DNA of 64,000 bases. It comes from Agrobacterium fabrum str. C58. Its GTDB lineage: Bacteria; Pseudomonadota; Alphaproteobacteria; Rhizobiales; Rhizobiaceae. The notes under the pieces are model-generated. The model was not told the origin of the DNA, did not search any database, and saw nothing but the letters and a program-made list of their open reading frames with translations. This document shows, piece after piece, positions 17,673 to 26,883 of the stretch. The stretch is taken from contig NC_003063.2 of NCBI RefSeq assembly GCF_000092025.1, forward strand, positions 1,431,501 through 1,495,500, given 5' to 3'. How positions within the stretch are numbered: the first letter of the stretch is position 1; each line of letters begins with the position of its first letter. A program made the position numbers and the translations under genes.

Positions 17673-19175
17673 ATGCTGGAACTGAATGCAATAAGAAAAA
17701 GCTTTGGCAAGATCGAAGTCCTGCACGGCGTCGACCTTGAGGCGCGCGCCGGTGAGGTGCATGCGCTTCTGGGCGAAAACGGTGCCGGCAAGTCGACTTT
17801 GATGAAGATCCTATGCGGCATTTTGCAGCCATCGGAGGGAACGATCCGCATTGACGGCAAGGATCGCCGCTTCGCCAATTATGACGAAGCGATTGCCGCT
17901 GGCGTCGGCATCGTGTTTCAGGAATTCAGCCTGATCCCCTATCTCAATGCCGTTGAAAACATGTTCCTCGCCCGCGAAATTCGCGGGCCGCTGCGCCTTT
18001 TGAACAAGGGCGCGATGCGCAAGCGCGCGGCCGAAATCATGGGCCGGCTGGCCGTGGATGTGCCGCTCGACGTGCCGGTGCACCGCCTGTCGGTTGCCCA
18101 GCAGCAATTTGTCGAAATCGCCAAGGCATTGTCGCTGGATGCCCGCATTCTCGTGCTCGACGAGCCGACCGCGACGCTCACGCCCTCCGAGACAGAGCAC
18201 CTGTTCAATGTCATGCGCGAGCTGCGCCGTCAGGGCGTGGCGATCATCTTCATTTCGCATCACCTCGATGAAATATTCGAGATCTGCGACCGCATCACCG
18301 TTCTTCGCGATGGCGAGTTGATTGGCTCCTGCCTGACGTCGGAGGTCGATAATGACCGTCTGGTGGAGATGATGGTCGGCCGGCGCATCGAAGCCAGCTT
18401 CCCGCCGAAGCCGCAGATCGATCCTTCCGCCGCAAAGGTGATCGAAGTCGAAGAGCTGCAATTGAAGAAGGGCGGCCCTGTCTCGCGCTTTTCGCTGCGC
18501 AAGGGTGAAATCCTCGGCTTTGCCGGGCTCGTCGGCTCGGGCCGCACGGAAACGGTGCTGGCCATGCTCGGTGCGCATTCCGCTTCGCGCCGCAAGATCA
18601 AGCTTGATGGTGTGGATACGCGTTTGTCCGGCCCCGATGATGCGCTGATGCGCGGCATCGGCCTGCTGCCGGAAAGCCGCAAGGAGGAGGGGCTGATCAC
18701 CAGCTTCTCGATCCTGCAGAATATTTCGCTGAACAATTATCGTAAGTACCGCAAGGCCCACTGGTTCCTCGACCTCAAGAAGGAACTGGAGCACACGACG
18801 AAGGCCATGGCGCAGGTGCAGGTCAAGGCGCAGGGCCCCTATGCCCGTGTCGACACGCTGTCCGGCGGCAACCAGCAGAAGATCGTTATCGCCCGCTGGC
18901 TGAACCATGACATGCGCGTGCTGATCTTCGACGAGCCGACACGCGGCATCGACGTTGGCGCCAAGGCAGAAATCTATTCGCTGATGCGCGAATTTGCCGC
19001 CAGGGGTCATTCGATCATCATGATCTCCTCGGAGTTGCCGGAAGTGATCGGCATGTCCGACAGGGTCTGCGTCTTCCGCTCCGGCGGCATTGTCGCCACG
19101 GTCGAGGGCGAAGACATCAATTCAGAAACAATAATGACAAACGCCACCACCGGGAGAGTTGAACATGTCGCTTGA
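17673..19175 (+). CDS. rbsA: Sugar ABC transporter ATP-binding protein, ribose type (double ATPase)
   Basis: 500 residues with two tandem ATPase domains. Domain 1 has Walker [10 protein letters not shown] near residue 36, a variant signature ([15 protein letters not shown]) and Walker [12 protein letters not shown]. Domain 2 has a degenerate Walker A (GLVGSGRTE), signature [15 protein letters not shown] and Walker [12 protein letters not shown]. This asymmetry is normal for RbsA/XylG/AraG. It powers import with the adjacent permease. The 3' end overlaps the permease start by 11 bases. Confidence 0.93.
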   Translation: MLELNAIRKSFGKIEVLHGVDLEARAGEVHALLGENGAGKSTLMKILCGILQPSEGTIRIDGKDRRFANYDEAIAAGVGIVFQEFSLIPYLNAVENMFLAREIRGPLRLLNKGAMRKRAAEIMGRLAVDVPLDVPVHRLSVAQQQFVEIAKALSLDARILVLDEPTATLTPSETEHLFNVMRELRRQGVAIIFISHHLDEIFEICDRITVLRDGELIGSCLTSEVDNDRLVEMMVGRRIEASFPPKPQIDPSAAKVIEVEELQLKKGGPVSRFSLRKGEILGFAGLVGSGRTETVLAMLGAHSASRRKIKLDGVDTRLSGPDDALMRGIGLLPESRKEEGLITSFSILQNISLNNYRKYRKAHWFLDLKKELEHTTKAMAQVQVKAQGPYARVDTLSGGNQQKIVIARWLNHDMRVLIFDEPTRGIDVGAKAEIYSLMREFAARGHSIIMISSELPEVIGMSDRVCVFRSGGIVATVEGEDINSETIMTNATTGRVEHVA

Positions 19176-20142
19176 TGCAAACACCGGCGTTGCCGCGAAA
19201 ACGGGCGGTTTCAGTTTCAGTGCCATGCTGCGCTCGCCGCTCGCCCTGCCGCTGGCGGGTCTCATCGTCGTATCCATCCTCATGGGTCTTGCGAGCGACA
19301 ATTTCTTCAGCGTCAACAACATCATGAACGTGCTGCGGCAGGTTTCCGTCGTTGGCATTCTCGCTGTTGGCATGACCTTCGTCATCCTGACCGGCGGCAT
19401 CGATCTTTCGGTCGGTGCGGTCATGGCGCTGGTCGGCACGCTGTCGGCCGGCCTGATGGTGAATACGGGCCTGTCTCCCGCGATTGCCCTGCCGGCCGGC
19501 CTCTTCATCGGGCTCGGCATTGGCATCTTCAACGGGGCGCTGGTCGCTTGGGGCAGGATGCCGGCCATCATCGTCACGCTCGCCACCATGGGCATGGCCC
19601 GTGGCCTCGGCCTCATCTATTCCGGCGGCTACCCGGTCAGCGGCATTCCGAGCTGGATTTCCTGGTTCGGCGTTGGCCGCGTCGGCATCGTTCCGGTGCC
19701 CGTCATCATCATGGTGGTGATCTATGCGGTGGCCTGGGTGCTGTTGCAGCGCACAGCCTTCGGCCGCCACGTCTATGCGCTTGGCGGTAACGAACTGGCG
19801 GCCCGTCTTTCGGGTGTGAAGACCCGGCGCGTCAAGCTTGCCGTCTATGGCATCTCGGGTGTCACGGCAGCTTTCGCCGCCCTCATACTGACCGGTCGCC
19901 TGATGAGCGGCCAGCCCAATGCCGGCGTCGGCTTCGAACTGGACGCCATTGCGGCGGTCGTTCTGGGCGGCACGGCGATTGCCGGCGGCAGGGGCCTCAT
20001 CCTCGGCACGCTCATCGGCGCGGTGCTGCTTGGCATCCTCAATAACGGCCTCAACCTGATGGGCATCAACCCCTATCTTCAGGATGTCATCAAGGGCGGC
20101 ATCATTCTGTTGGCCATCTATATCGGGCGCGAATGGCGCTGA
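19165..20142 (+). CDS. rbsC: Sugar ABC transporter permease, ribose type
   Basis: 325 residues from ATG 19165, with gggagag as ribosome site; the TTG at 19159 is too close to it. Eight to ten hydrophobic segments with the BPD_transp_2 signatures [21 protein letters not shown] and [26 protein letters not shown]. It forms the membrane channel with the ATPase and binding protein encoded upstream. Confidence 0.92.
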   Translation: MSLDANTGVAAKTGGFSFSAMLRSPLALPLAGLIVVSILMGLASDNFFSVNNIMNVLRQVSVVGILAVGMTFVILTGGIDLSVGAVMALVGTLSAGLMVNTGLSPAIALPAGLFIGLGIGIFNGALVAWGRMPAIIVTLATMGMARGLGLIYSGGYPVSGIPSWISWFGVGRVGIVPVPVIIMVVIYAVAWVLLQRTAFGRHVYALGGNELAARLSGVKTRRVKLAVYGISGVTAAFAALILTGRLMSGQPNAGVGFELDAIAAVVLGGTAIAGGRGLILGTLIGAVLLGILNNGLNLMGINPYLQDVIKGGIILLAIYIGREWR

Positions 20143-20181
20143 GCCGGCCCGGAAACACCTTCATAAACGCAGGAGAACTAA

Positions 20182-20913
20182 ATGTCTGAATCGCTGCAAG
20201 GCAAGATCGCGGTCATCACCGGCGCCGCATCCGGCATCGGGCTTGCAACCACAGAAGCGCTCTTGGAACAGGGCGCAACCGTGGTCATGGTCGACTGGAA
20301 CGAGAAAGCCTTGAATGATCTGGCCGCCAAGCTCGGCGAGCGCGCCATTCCGCAGGTGACCAACCTGCTCGATGCCGACAGCTGCAACGCGATGATCCCG
20401 GAAATCCTGGGGAAGGTCGATCATATCGACATTCTCTATTGTAATGCCGGCACCTATATCGGTGGTGATCTCACCGAAACGACGCCTGAAGCCATCGACA
20501 AGATGCTGAACCTCAACGTCAACGCCGTGATGAAGAACGTGCAGGCCGTCGTGCCGCACATGTCGGAGCGCAAGACCGGTGACATCATCGTCACCTGCTC
20601 GATCGCCGGCCACTTTCCGACCTATTGGGAGCCGGTCTATTCGGGCTCGAAATGGGCGATCACCAGCTTCGTGCAGGGCATGCGCCGCCAGATGATCCCG
20701 CACGGCGTGCGCGTCGCGCAGGTCTCTCCCGGCCCGGTCGTCTCGGCACTTCTGGCCGACTGGCCGGAGGAAAATCTCCGCAAGGCCAAGGAATCGGGCA
20801 GCCTCATCGATGCGAGCGAAGTGGCTGATGCCGTCGTTTATATGCTGACGCGCAAGCGCACCGTCACCATCCGCGACATGCTGGTCTTGCCGACCAACTT
20901 CGACCGCGTTTAA
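20182..20913 (+). CDS. SDR-family ribitol 2-dehydrogenase
   Basis: 243 residues, short-chain dehydrogenase. Cofactor site TGAASGIGLATTEALL with Asp in VVMVDWNE (NAD-preferring); NAG motif in YCNAGTYIGGDL; catalytic Ser/Tyr/Lys in TCSIAGHFPTYWEPVYSGSKWA. Several features match ribitol dehydrogenases: NAGTYIGG, WEPVYSGSK, GPVVSALLADWPEE and the C-terminal VTIRDMLVLP. The expected reaction is ribitol + NAD to D-ribulose + NADH, feeding the FGGY kinase encoded next. Ribosome site aggag is seven bases before ATG. Confidence 0.85.
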   Translation: MSESLQGKIAVITGAASGIGLATTEALLEQGATVVMVDWNEKALNDLAAKLGERAIPQVTNLLDADSCNAMIPEILGKVDHIDILYCNAGTYIGGDLTETTPEAIDKMLNLNVNAVMKNVQAVVPHMSERKTGDIIVTCSIAGHFPTYWEPVYSGSKWAITSFVQGMRRQMIPHGVRVAQVSPGPVVSALLADWPEENLRKAKESGSLIDASEVADAVVYMLTRKRTVTIRDMLVLPTNFDRV

Positions 20914-20923
20914 TAATCTCTGG

Positions 20924-20956
20924 AGCGGCGGAAGAACCGGAAACGGTTCCGCCGCT
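20924..20956 (+). terminator. Intercistronic hairpin between the ribitol dehydrogenase and kinase genes
   Basis: Inverted repeat AGCGGCGGAA / TTCCGCCGCT (10 bp), with an alternative inner pairing GAACCG / CGGTTC. There is no T-tract. It is a likely RNA-processing or stability element. Confidence 0.5.
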
Positions 20957-21002
20957 TCAACCTGTTCAAGCACCGGATGATCCGCTCCGAGGAGTATCGC
21001 AA

Positions 21003-22613
21003 ATGGCTTCCTATCTTGTTGGCGTCGATGTCGGGACCGGCTCGGCGCGGGCCGGTGTCTTTGATGTCGCGGGCAAGCTTCTCGCCACCGCCAAGCGCCC
21101 GATCAGCATGCACCGGGAGGATGGCGGCATTGCCGAGCAATCGAGCGCAGAGGTGTGGCAGGCGGTTTGTGATAGCGTTCGCGACAGCGTTTCACGCGCC
21201 GGTATCGATCCGGCGGAGGTTACCGGCATTGGCTTCGACGCGACCTGTTCTCTTGTGGTTCGCGGACCCGGTGACGTGACCCTGCCGGTAGGTGCTGCCG
21301 ATCATCCCGAACGTGATATCATCGTCTGGATGGACCACCGTGCTGTCGAGCAGGCTGAACGCATCAACGCCGGCAAGCATGCCGTCCTGAAATATGTTGG
21401 CGGCCGCATTTCACCGGAAATGCAGACGCCCAAGCTGTTGTGGCTCAGCGAAAACAGGCCGGATATCTATGCCCGTGCCGAACACTTCTTCGACCTGACG
21501 GATTTTCTGACCTGGAAGGCCTCCGGGGCGCTTGATCGCTCCGCCTGCACGGTCACCTGCAAATGGACCTATCTCGCCCACGAAAACCGCTGGGATGCGG
21601 AATATTTCACCAAGATCGGCCTTGGCGATCTGGCGGAGCAGGGCTTTCGCCGCATCGGTGAAAGCGTGGTCCATCCCGGCACGGCACTGGGTAATGGCCT
21701 GACCGAAGAGGCCGCCAAGGCCATGGGTCTGGTCGCAGGAACCGCCGTCGCCGCTGGCCTGATCGACGCCCATGCCGGCGGTGTCGGTACGGTGGCTGCG
21801 GGTGGTGATGCATCACGATGCCTCGGTTATGTTTTCGGCACCTCGTCCTGCACCATGACGACCACCACTGAGCCCGCCTTTGTGCCGGGTGTCTGGGGTC
21901 CCTATTATTCCGCAATGGTTCCTGGCGCATGGCTCAATGAAGGCGGCCAGTCCGCCGCCGGTGCGGCCATCGATTACCTTGTGCAGTTGCACCCGGCCTT
22001 TGCCGAGGCAAAAGCGCTTGCCGACAAGGACGGCAAAGCATTGCCAGTCTGGCTTGCCGACCGCGCGCTCAGCCTCGCCGCATCCGCTTCCGCCGCAGTG
22101 AAGCTTGCCGAAGATTTTCATATGGTGCCGGAATTCCTTGGCAATCGCGCGCCCTTCGCCGATCCCCATGCTCGCGCCATCATTGCCGGTTATGGCATGG
22201 AGACGGGCGTGGATTCCCTCGTCGCGCTCTATGTGGCGGGGCTTCTCGGCCTCGGTTACGGGCTTCGCCAGATCATCGAAACACAGGCCCGCAACGGCGC
22301 GCCGGTGGAAACCATCAGCGTCAGTGGCGGAGCAGGCGCTCATCCGCTTGCCAGGCAGTTGCTGGCAGATGCGACCGGCCTCCCGGTTGAACTGACCGAA
22401 TGCGAGGAGCCGGTGCTGCTTGGATCTGCCATGCTCGGCGCCGTTGCCGCTGGAACCTATCCGGACCTGATGGCTGCCATGCCGGCGATGTCGCGTATCG
22501 ACAGCAGTGCAATGCCCGATCCCGATTTTCAGAAGATTCACCAGGCGCGTTACGACGCGTTTCTGGCGCTGCAGAATGCGGCGCGTGCCATTCGCTCCGC
22601 CAGCCATTCCTGA
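21003..22613 (+). CDS. FGGY-family pentulose kinase, probable D-ribulokinase
   Basis: 536 residues, the length of the ribulokinase-like FGGY branch. N-terminal ATPase-fold start LVGVDVGTGSARAGVFD; substrate-side IGFDATCSLVV; WMDHRA; C-terminal phosphate loop SVSGGAGAHPLARQLLADATG and LGSAMLGAVAAG. Position directly after a ribitol-dehydrogenase-like gene supports D-ribulose to D-ribulose-5-phosphate as the reaction. D-xylulose kinase activity is an alternative that sequence alone cannot exclude. Ribosome site gaggag precedes ATG. Confidence 0.87.
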   Translation: MASYLVGVDVGTGSARAGVFDVAGKLLATAKRPISMHREDGGIAEQSSAEVWQAVCDSVRDSVSRAGIDPAEVTGIGFDATCSLVVRGPGDVTLPVGAADHPERDIIVWMDHRAVEQAERINAGKHAVLKYVGGRISPEMQTPKLLWLSENRPDIYARAEHFFDLTDFLTWKASGALDRSACTVTCKWTYLAHENRWDAEYFTKIGLGDLAEQGFRRIGESVVHPGTALGNGLTEEAAKAMGLVAGTAVAAGLIDAHAGGVGTVAAGGDASRCLGYVFGTSSCTMTTTTEPAFVPGVWGPYYSAMVPGAWLNEGGQSAAGAAIDYLVQLHPAFAEAKALADKDGKALPVWLADRALSLAASASAAVKLAEDFHMVPEFLGNRAPFADPHARAIIAGYGMETGVDSLVALYVAGLLGLGYGLRQIIETQARNGAPVETISVSGGAGAHPLARQLLADATGLPVELTECEEPVLLGSAMLGAVAAGTYPDLMAAMPAMSRIDSSAMPDPDFQKIHQARYDAFLALQNAARAIRSASHS

Positions 22614-22662
22614 TCGACAATCGCTTGGCCGCTATCTATGGCCGCAAAATAACGAGGATTCC

Positions 22663-23388
22663 ATGCAGTTTTCCGGAAAATCCGTCATCATCACCGGCGC
22701 GGGCAAAGGCATCGGCCGCGCCTGCGCGCAACTGATGGCCGCGCGCGGTGCGGAAGTGGTGGCGATCAGCCGCACCCAGTCCGATCTCGACAGCCTGAAA
22801 AGCGAAATCGGTGGACGTTCGATCCGTGTCGACCTCGCAGACATCGCCGCCACCCGTGCCGCCATGGCGGAAGCTGGCCCGTGCGATTTTCTCATCAACA
22901 GCGCCGGCATCAACGTGCTGGAAAGCGTGCTAGACATGAGCGACGCCGGATATGAGGCGGTGCTCGGCATCAACCTGCGTGCTGCGCTCGTCACCTGCCA
23001 GGAATTTGCCCGCGGCCGCGTCGCAAATGGCGGCGGCGGTGCCATCGTCAACATCACCTCGATTGCCGGCCATCGCGGTTTTCAGGATCATTTGTGCTAT
23101 GCGGCATCGAAGGCCGGGCTCGAAGGTGCAACCCGCGTTCTTGCCAAGGAGCTTGGGCCCCATGGTATCCGCGTCAACGCCGTCGCGCCCACCATCACGC
23201 TGACGGAACTCGCCGCCGAAGCCTGGAACGATCCCGAAAAGAGCCAGCCGATGATGGTTCGCCATCCGCTCAACCGCTTTGCGGAAGCGGAAGAGGTGGC
23301 GCAGAGCATCGCGCTGCTGCTATCTGACGACAGCAAGATGATTTCCGGCGCCGTATTGCCTGTTGATGGCGGTTTCCTCGCCGTTTGA
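22663..23388 (+). CDS. SDR-family L-xylulose reductase-like dehydrogenase
   Basis: 241 residues from ATG 22663. Cofactor site VIITGAGKGIGRACAQL followed by VVAISRTQSDLDSL, whose Arg/Thr after the second strand favours NADP(H). Catalytic Ser/Tyr/Lys in ITSIAGHRGFQDHLCYAASKAGL. The ISRTQSDLDSL, NAVAPTITLTELAAEAW and VLPVDGGF segments are strikingly like dicarbonyl/L-xylulose reductase (DCXR). It would interconvert L-xylulose and xylitol or a similar keto-pentose. Last gene of the pentitol operon, followed by a terminator. Confidence 0.85.
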   Translation: MQFSGKSVIITGAGKGIGRACAQLMAARGAEVVAISRTQSDLDSLKSEIGGRSIRVDLADIAATRAAMAEAGPCDFLINSAGINVLESVLDMSDAGYEAVLGINLRAALVTCQEFARGRVANGGGGAIVNITSIAGHRGFQDHLCYAASKAGLEGATRVLAKELGPHGIRVNAVAPTITLTELAAEAWNDPEKSQPMMVRHPLNRFAEAEEVAQSIALLLSDDSKMISGAVLPVDGGFLAV

Positions 23389-23418
23389 GAACGCTGATTG
23401 CTAAAATCCACTAAAACG

Positions 23419-23452
23419 AATGCGCGGGGTGCAACACGCACCGCCGCGCATT
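23419..23452. terminator. Bidirectional terminator between pentitol operon and MHS transporter
   Basis: Stem AATGCGCGG / CCGCGCATT with a nested GGTGC / GCACC inner stem. A-rich sequence lies on the left and T-rich on the right (CTAAAA ... TTTTAG also pair with one bulge), so it can stop transcription from both convergent genes. Confidence 0.75.
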
Positions 23453-23473
23453 TCATTTTAGGATGCAGCGTTG

Positions 23474-24994
23474 TCAGGTCAGGTCCGGATGACGCCCGAC
23501 GAGTCCTTCGCGTTTGGTTTGTAGAATCTTCTTCTGCTCCTCCAGTTTAGCGAGTTCTTCGTCGATCTCTTCGACGCTTTTTTCGATATGCTGATATTGC
23601 TCCGCCAGAAGCGATTTCGCTTCCTTGCGGCTGGAGGCATTTGGCGTATCGCCATAAAGCGGCCGGTTGGCCGTTTCCTTCAGGAAGAAGGTCGTGACGA
23701 TGCCAAAAACGGCTGCGACCATCAGGTAATAGGCCGGCATGTAGATGTTCTCGGTCACTTCCACCAGCCAGGCGGTTACCGTTGGTGTCAGCCCGGCAAC
23801 GATGATCGAGATATTAAAGGCGATTGCCAGCGCGCTGTAGCGAATGCGGGCCGGGAAGAGGGCCGGCAAAGTCGAGGCCATGATGCCGATCAGGCAATTG
23901 AGCGCGACTGCGAGAATAAGCAGGCCGAAGAATATCTGGACGACCTGTCCGCTGGCGATGAGATGAAAAGCCGGTAGCGACAGAAAAAGGATCGCCGTGC
24001 TGCCAGCGGCGAGAAACGGCTTGCGGCCGATCCGGTCGCTCAGAAGCCCGATAGCCGGCTGGACGAACAACATGCCAACCATCACGGCGATGATGATGAG
24101 AACGCCGTGATCCTCGCTGTAATTCAGCGTCTTCGACAGATATGTCGGCATGTAGGTCAGCAGCATGTAATAGGTCACGTTGGTGACCAGAACCATGCCG
24201 ATGCAGATTGCCAGTGAGCGGAAATGCTCTCTGGCGATTTCCGCTATCGGCACCATCGGCCGCTCTTTCAGCGATTGCCGGTCCTCCTCCTCGGCGCGCT
24301 GCAGGCGTTCGGTGAAGGCCGGAGTTTCTTCCGCGGCGTGGCGGAGATAAAGGCCGATGAGCCCGAGCGGCGCGGCCAGGAAGAACGGGATGCGCCAGCC
24401 CCAGTCGAGGAATTTCGCTTCCCCCATGGCGCTACTGAGCAGAACGACAAGCCCCGCGCCGAGCACAAAGCCGGCGATCGAACCGAAATCGAGCCAGCTT
24501 CCGAGATAACCGCGTTTTCGGTCCGGCGCATATTCCGCCACGAAGATGGCCGCGCCGGTATATTCGCCGCCGACGGAAAAGCCCTGAACGAGCTTGCAGA
24601 GCAGCAGCAGGATGGGCGCCCATATGCCGATGGTCGCATAACCCGGAATGAGACCGATGCAGAAGGTGCTGGCCGCCATGATGATGATGGTGAGCGAGAG
24701 GACTTTCTGGCGCCCGAACTTGTCGCCCATCGCACCGAAAAAAATGCCGCCCAGCGGACGGATAAGAAACGGCACCGAAAATGTCGCAAGTGCCGCCACC
24801 GTCTGAACGGCGGGGGCTGCATCCGGGAAAAAAACCTTGCCGACGGCATAAGCGACAAAACCGTAAACGCCGAAGTCAAACCACTCCATGGCGTTGCCTA
24901 GAGCGGCCGCTGTTACGGCTTTTTTGACCTTGTCGTCGTCGATAACCGTCACGTCATCGATGCTCAGCGGGCTGGCCTGAATCTGACTGTTCAA
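23474..24994 (-). CDS. MHS-family (ProP-like) MFS transporter with C-terminal coiled coil
   Basis: 506 residues from TTG 24994, chosen because AGGGGA lies six bases upstream; a TTG at 25024 lacks a site. The protein has twelve hydrophobic segments and the metabolite:H+ symporter signatures NAMEWFDFGVYGFVAY and GAMGDKFGRQKVL in loop 2-3. After the last membrane helix comes a ~50-residue acidic/basic heptad stretch (IEKSVEEIDEELAKLEEQKK) predicted to form a coiled coil. This layout is that of ProP, the osmosensing proline/betaine symporter. Alternatives are other MHS solutes such as citrate or alpha-ketoglutarate. Confidence 0.87.
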   Translation of the reverse strand: MNSQIQASPLSIDDVTVIDDDKVKKAVTAAALGNAMEWFDFGVYGFVAYAVGKVFFPDAAPAVQTVAALATFSVPFLIRPLGGIFFGAMGDKFGRQKVLSLTIIIMAASTFCIGLIPGYATIGIWAPILLLLCKLVQGFSVGGEYTGAAIFVAEYAPDRKRGYLGSWLDFGSIAGFVLGAGLVVLLSSAMGEAKFLDWGWRIPFFLAAPLGLIGLYLRHAAEETPAFTERLQRAEEEDRQSLKERPMVPIAEIAREHFRSLAICIGMVLVTNVTYYMLLTYMPTYLSKTLNYSEDHGVLIIIAVMVGMLFVQPAIGLLSDRIGRKPFLAAGSTAILFLSLPAFHLIASGQVVQIFFGLLILAVALNCLIGIMASTLPALFPARIRYSALAIAFNISIIVAGLTPTVTAWLVEVTENIYMPAYYLMVAAVFGIVTTFFLKETANRPLYGDTPNASSRKEAKSLLAEQYQHIEKSVEEIDEELAKLEEQKKILQTKREGLVGRHPDLT

Positions 24995-25111
24995 TTGTTG
25001 TCCCCTTGAATGCCGCACAACCAATTATTGCGCGATGAAAATGCCTGACAGGCGCAAGCGTTCCATTTGGCGGCGGAAGCGGAGTGGGGGCGGGGAGTGC
25101 CCCATATAAAC

Positions 25112-25136
25112 GAACGCCCGGCACATGGCCGGGCGT
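25112..25136 (-). terminator. Terminator hairpin of the PRC-barrel gene
   Basis: Perfect 10-bp stem AACGCCCGGC / GCCGGGCGTT with a 5-base loop, 23 bases beyond the PRC-barrel stop on the minus strand. Downstream bases are only moderately T-rich. Confidence 0.65.
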
Positions 25137-25159
25137 TAATGAAGTCTGGTGAGATGGGT

Positions 25160-25456
25160 TCAGTGACGATGCTCGGGCATCTCTTTCAGCTGATCCTTCG
25201 TCCAAGAGGTCACCGCGTGGACGTCGCCGTCTTCATCGCGCATGAAGTCAAGGTCGCTGAGCGGGACTGCGACCGGCTTCGCGCCGATGCCGAGAAAACC
25301 GCCGACATCGATGATGGCGGTGGTGGCGGCTCCGACACCATGGACATGGTCAACCTTGCCGACCTTATGGTCGTCTGCGCCATAAACGGTTGCCCCTTCG
25401 AGCACCGAGGGGGTGAGTTCCGTTTCAACGAGGCGTACGTGATTGGTATGGTCCAT
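25160..25456 (-). CDS. PRC-barrel domain protein
   Basis: 98 residues from ATG 25456, preceded by a near-perfect ribosome site (AGGAGGAAGAACA). A PRC-barrel fold covers most of the protein: LEGATVYGADDHKVGKVDHV near residue 17, then strands AIIDVGGFLGIGAKPVAVP and LSDLDFMRDEDGD. Small PRC-barrel proteins are common members of the alphaproteobacterial general stress response. An EcfG-type promoter candidate sits upstream. Molecular function unknown. Confidence 0.88.
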   Translation of the reverse strand: MDHTNHVRLVETELTPSVLEGATVYGADDHKVGKVDHVHGVGAATTAIIDVGGFLGIGAKPVAVPLSDLDFMRDEDGDVHAVTSWTKDQLKEMPEHRH

Positions 25457-25489
25457 TGTTCTTCCTCCTGTCTTGGGTTGCACAAGACA

Positions 25490-25514
25490 AACTCCCGCAC
25501 TGCAAAACCGTTCC
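25490..25514 (-). promoter_or_regulatory. Candidate EcfG (general stress sigma) promoter of the PRC-barrel gene
   Basis: On the minus strand GGAAC (25514-25510) is followed after 16 bases by AGTT (25493-25490). This resembles the alphaproteobacterial EcfG/RpoE2 consensus GGAAC-N16/17-CGTT, with one mismatch in the -10. The distance to the start codon is about 35 bases. Confidence 0.45.
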
Positions 25515-25720
25515 ATCCAATATTGCAGTCGGTGGAGGTGGGTTATTTCTCATCGGTGCATTGTTGGGGTTCGTAAGATAACCCTTCGGAAAAGGTTGCG
25601 GAATGGTCACACCTTTTCTTTGGAAGACAAGTTTTCGCTAAATTGCAACCGCTAAAGTTGTTGCGATGACGTGTTGGGATGTTATCTCTGCGTCAGGTTG
25701 AATCATCGAGGGGATGAGGG

Positions 25721-26857
25721 ATGAAAAAGTTGGGTACGGTTTTGCTGATGGCTCTTTTGAGCGCCTGTGCAAAGCCATCTGACGGGCCGACCGCGGGCAA
25801 TATCCGGTCTGCGACCTTCCCTCGAACCAACGAAAAAATCCCTGTTATCGAGCTGGCCAATGCACCGGCGGCCACGGTCTCTGCAGGCGGCATTCAAAGC
25901 GCTTCCGGTCCCGGCCTCACCGCGCTTCGCAACACCGGTTACAACGCCCAGAGATTGCGGCGTGGCGACGTGATCGACATCACCGTGCTGGACACGGGTG
26001 AAGACGGTCTTTTCTCTCCAACACAGAGCAAGACGCTCAATCTCGGCCGCTTTACCGTGGATCAGAGCGGTTCGGTCAATATTCCTTTCGTCGGCAAGCA
26101 GAGGGTTATCGATTCTACGCCTGAAGGGCTGCAATCGCAGGTCGTCGCCGGCCTCAAGGGCTCTGCCGTGAACCCGCAGGCCGTGGTTACCGTCGTCGAC
26201 AAGCCGACGAGCGCCGTCATGCTCAGCGGTGCGGTGAAGACCCCCGGAAAGATCGTGCTCACCGCCCGTCAGGAGCGTGTACTTGACTCCCTCAACCAGG
26301 CTGGCGGTCCGACCGTCGCTCCGGGTGCGGCCAACGTTACGGTCGTTCGCGGCTCGCAGAGAGCCAGCGCGCCGCTTGACCGTATCATGCGGGAAGACCG
26401 TCAGAACATCCGCCTTTCACCGGATGATCAGATCATGATCGATGGCGACGCGGCAAGTTATACGGCGCTTGGCGCCTTCAAGAGCGCCGGTGAATTCCAG
26501 TTTGAAGCCGGAAAGCTGACCCTGGCGCAGGCTGTCGGCCGCGCCGGTGGCTTGCTGGATGACCGTGCCGATGCGCGCAATGTCTATGTGTTCCGCAACG
26601 AGATCGTTCAGGTTCCCGTTGCAAGGGCATCGGGCGCGAAAGGCCCGGTAGCGATGGCCACCAGCATGCGACCGGTGATCTATCACGTCAACATGCGCGA
26701 CGCTTCGAGCATTGCGCTCATGCAGCTCTTCCAGATGCAGAAGGGCGATGTGCTGTATGCCAGCAATGCACCGCTGGTGGATTCGGCCAAGCTGCTGACC
26801 GTGTTCCAGAAGAGTGTGCCGACGGCGGCAGCCCCGCTGCCCGGCAGCGGCAACTGA
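25721..26857 (+). CDS. Polysaccharide export outer-membrane lipoprotein (Wza/GumB type)
   Basis: 378 residues. Lipoprotein signal peptide with lipobox LLSAC, lipidated Cys near residue 16. The Poly_export domain follows (YNAQRLRRGDVIDITVLDTGEDGL ... VDQSGSVNIPFVGK), then two SLBB-like segments (AVMLSGAVKTPGKIVL and YTALGAFKSAGEFQF). Such proteins form the outer-membrane channel for capsule or exopolysaccharide, but no glycosyltransferase, Wzc or Wzx/Wzy gene is close. It is convergent with the last gene of the T6SS operon and shares a terminator with it. Confidence 0.9.
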   Translation: MKKLGTVLLMALLSACAKPSDGPTAGNIRSATFPRTNEKIPVIELANAPAATVSAGGIQSASGPGLTALRNTGYNAQRLRRGDVIDITVLDTGEDGLFSPTQSKTLNLGRFTVDQSGSVNIPFVGKQRVIDSTPEGLQSQVVAGLKGSAVNPQAVVTVVDKPTSAVMLSGAVKTPGKIVLTARQERVLDSLNQAGGPTVAPGAANVTVVRGSQRASAPLDRIMREDRQNIRLSPDDQIMIDGDAASYTALGAFKSAGEFQFEAGKLTLAQAVGRAGGLLDDRADARNVYVFRNEIVQVPVARASGAKGPVAMATSMRPVIYHVNMRDASSIALMQLFQMQKGDVLYASNAPLVDSAKLLTVFQKSVPTAAAPLPGSGN

Positions 26858-26862
26858 CGCCG

Positions 26863-26883
26863 GCGCTACAGAAGCTGTAGCGC
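26863..26883. terminator. Bidirectional terminator overlapping the ppkA stop codon
   Basis: Perfect 9-bp stem GCGCTACAG / CTGTAGCGC with a 3-base loop. The left arm contains the ppkA stop codon (TAG on the minus strand), and the hairpin begins six bases after the export-gene stop. No clear T-tract on either side. Confidence 0.55.
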
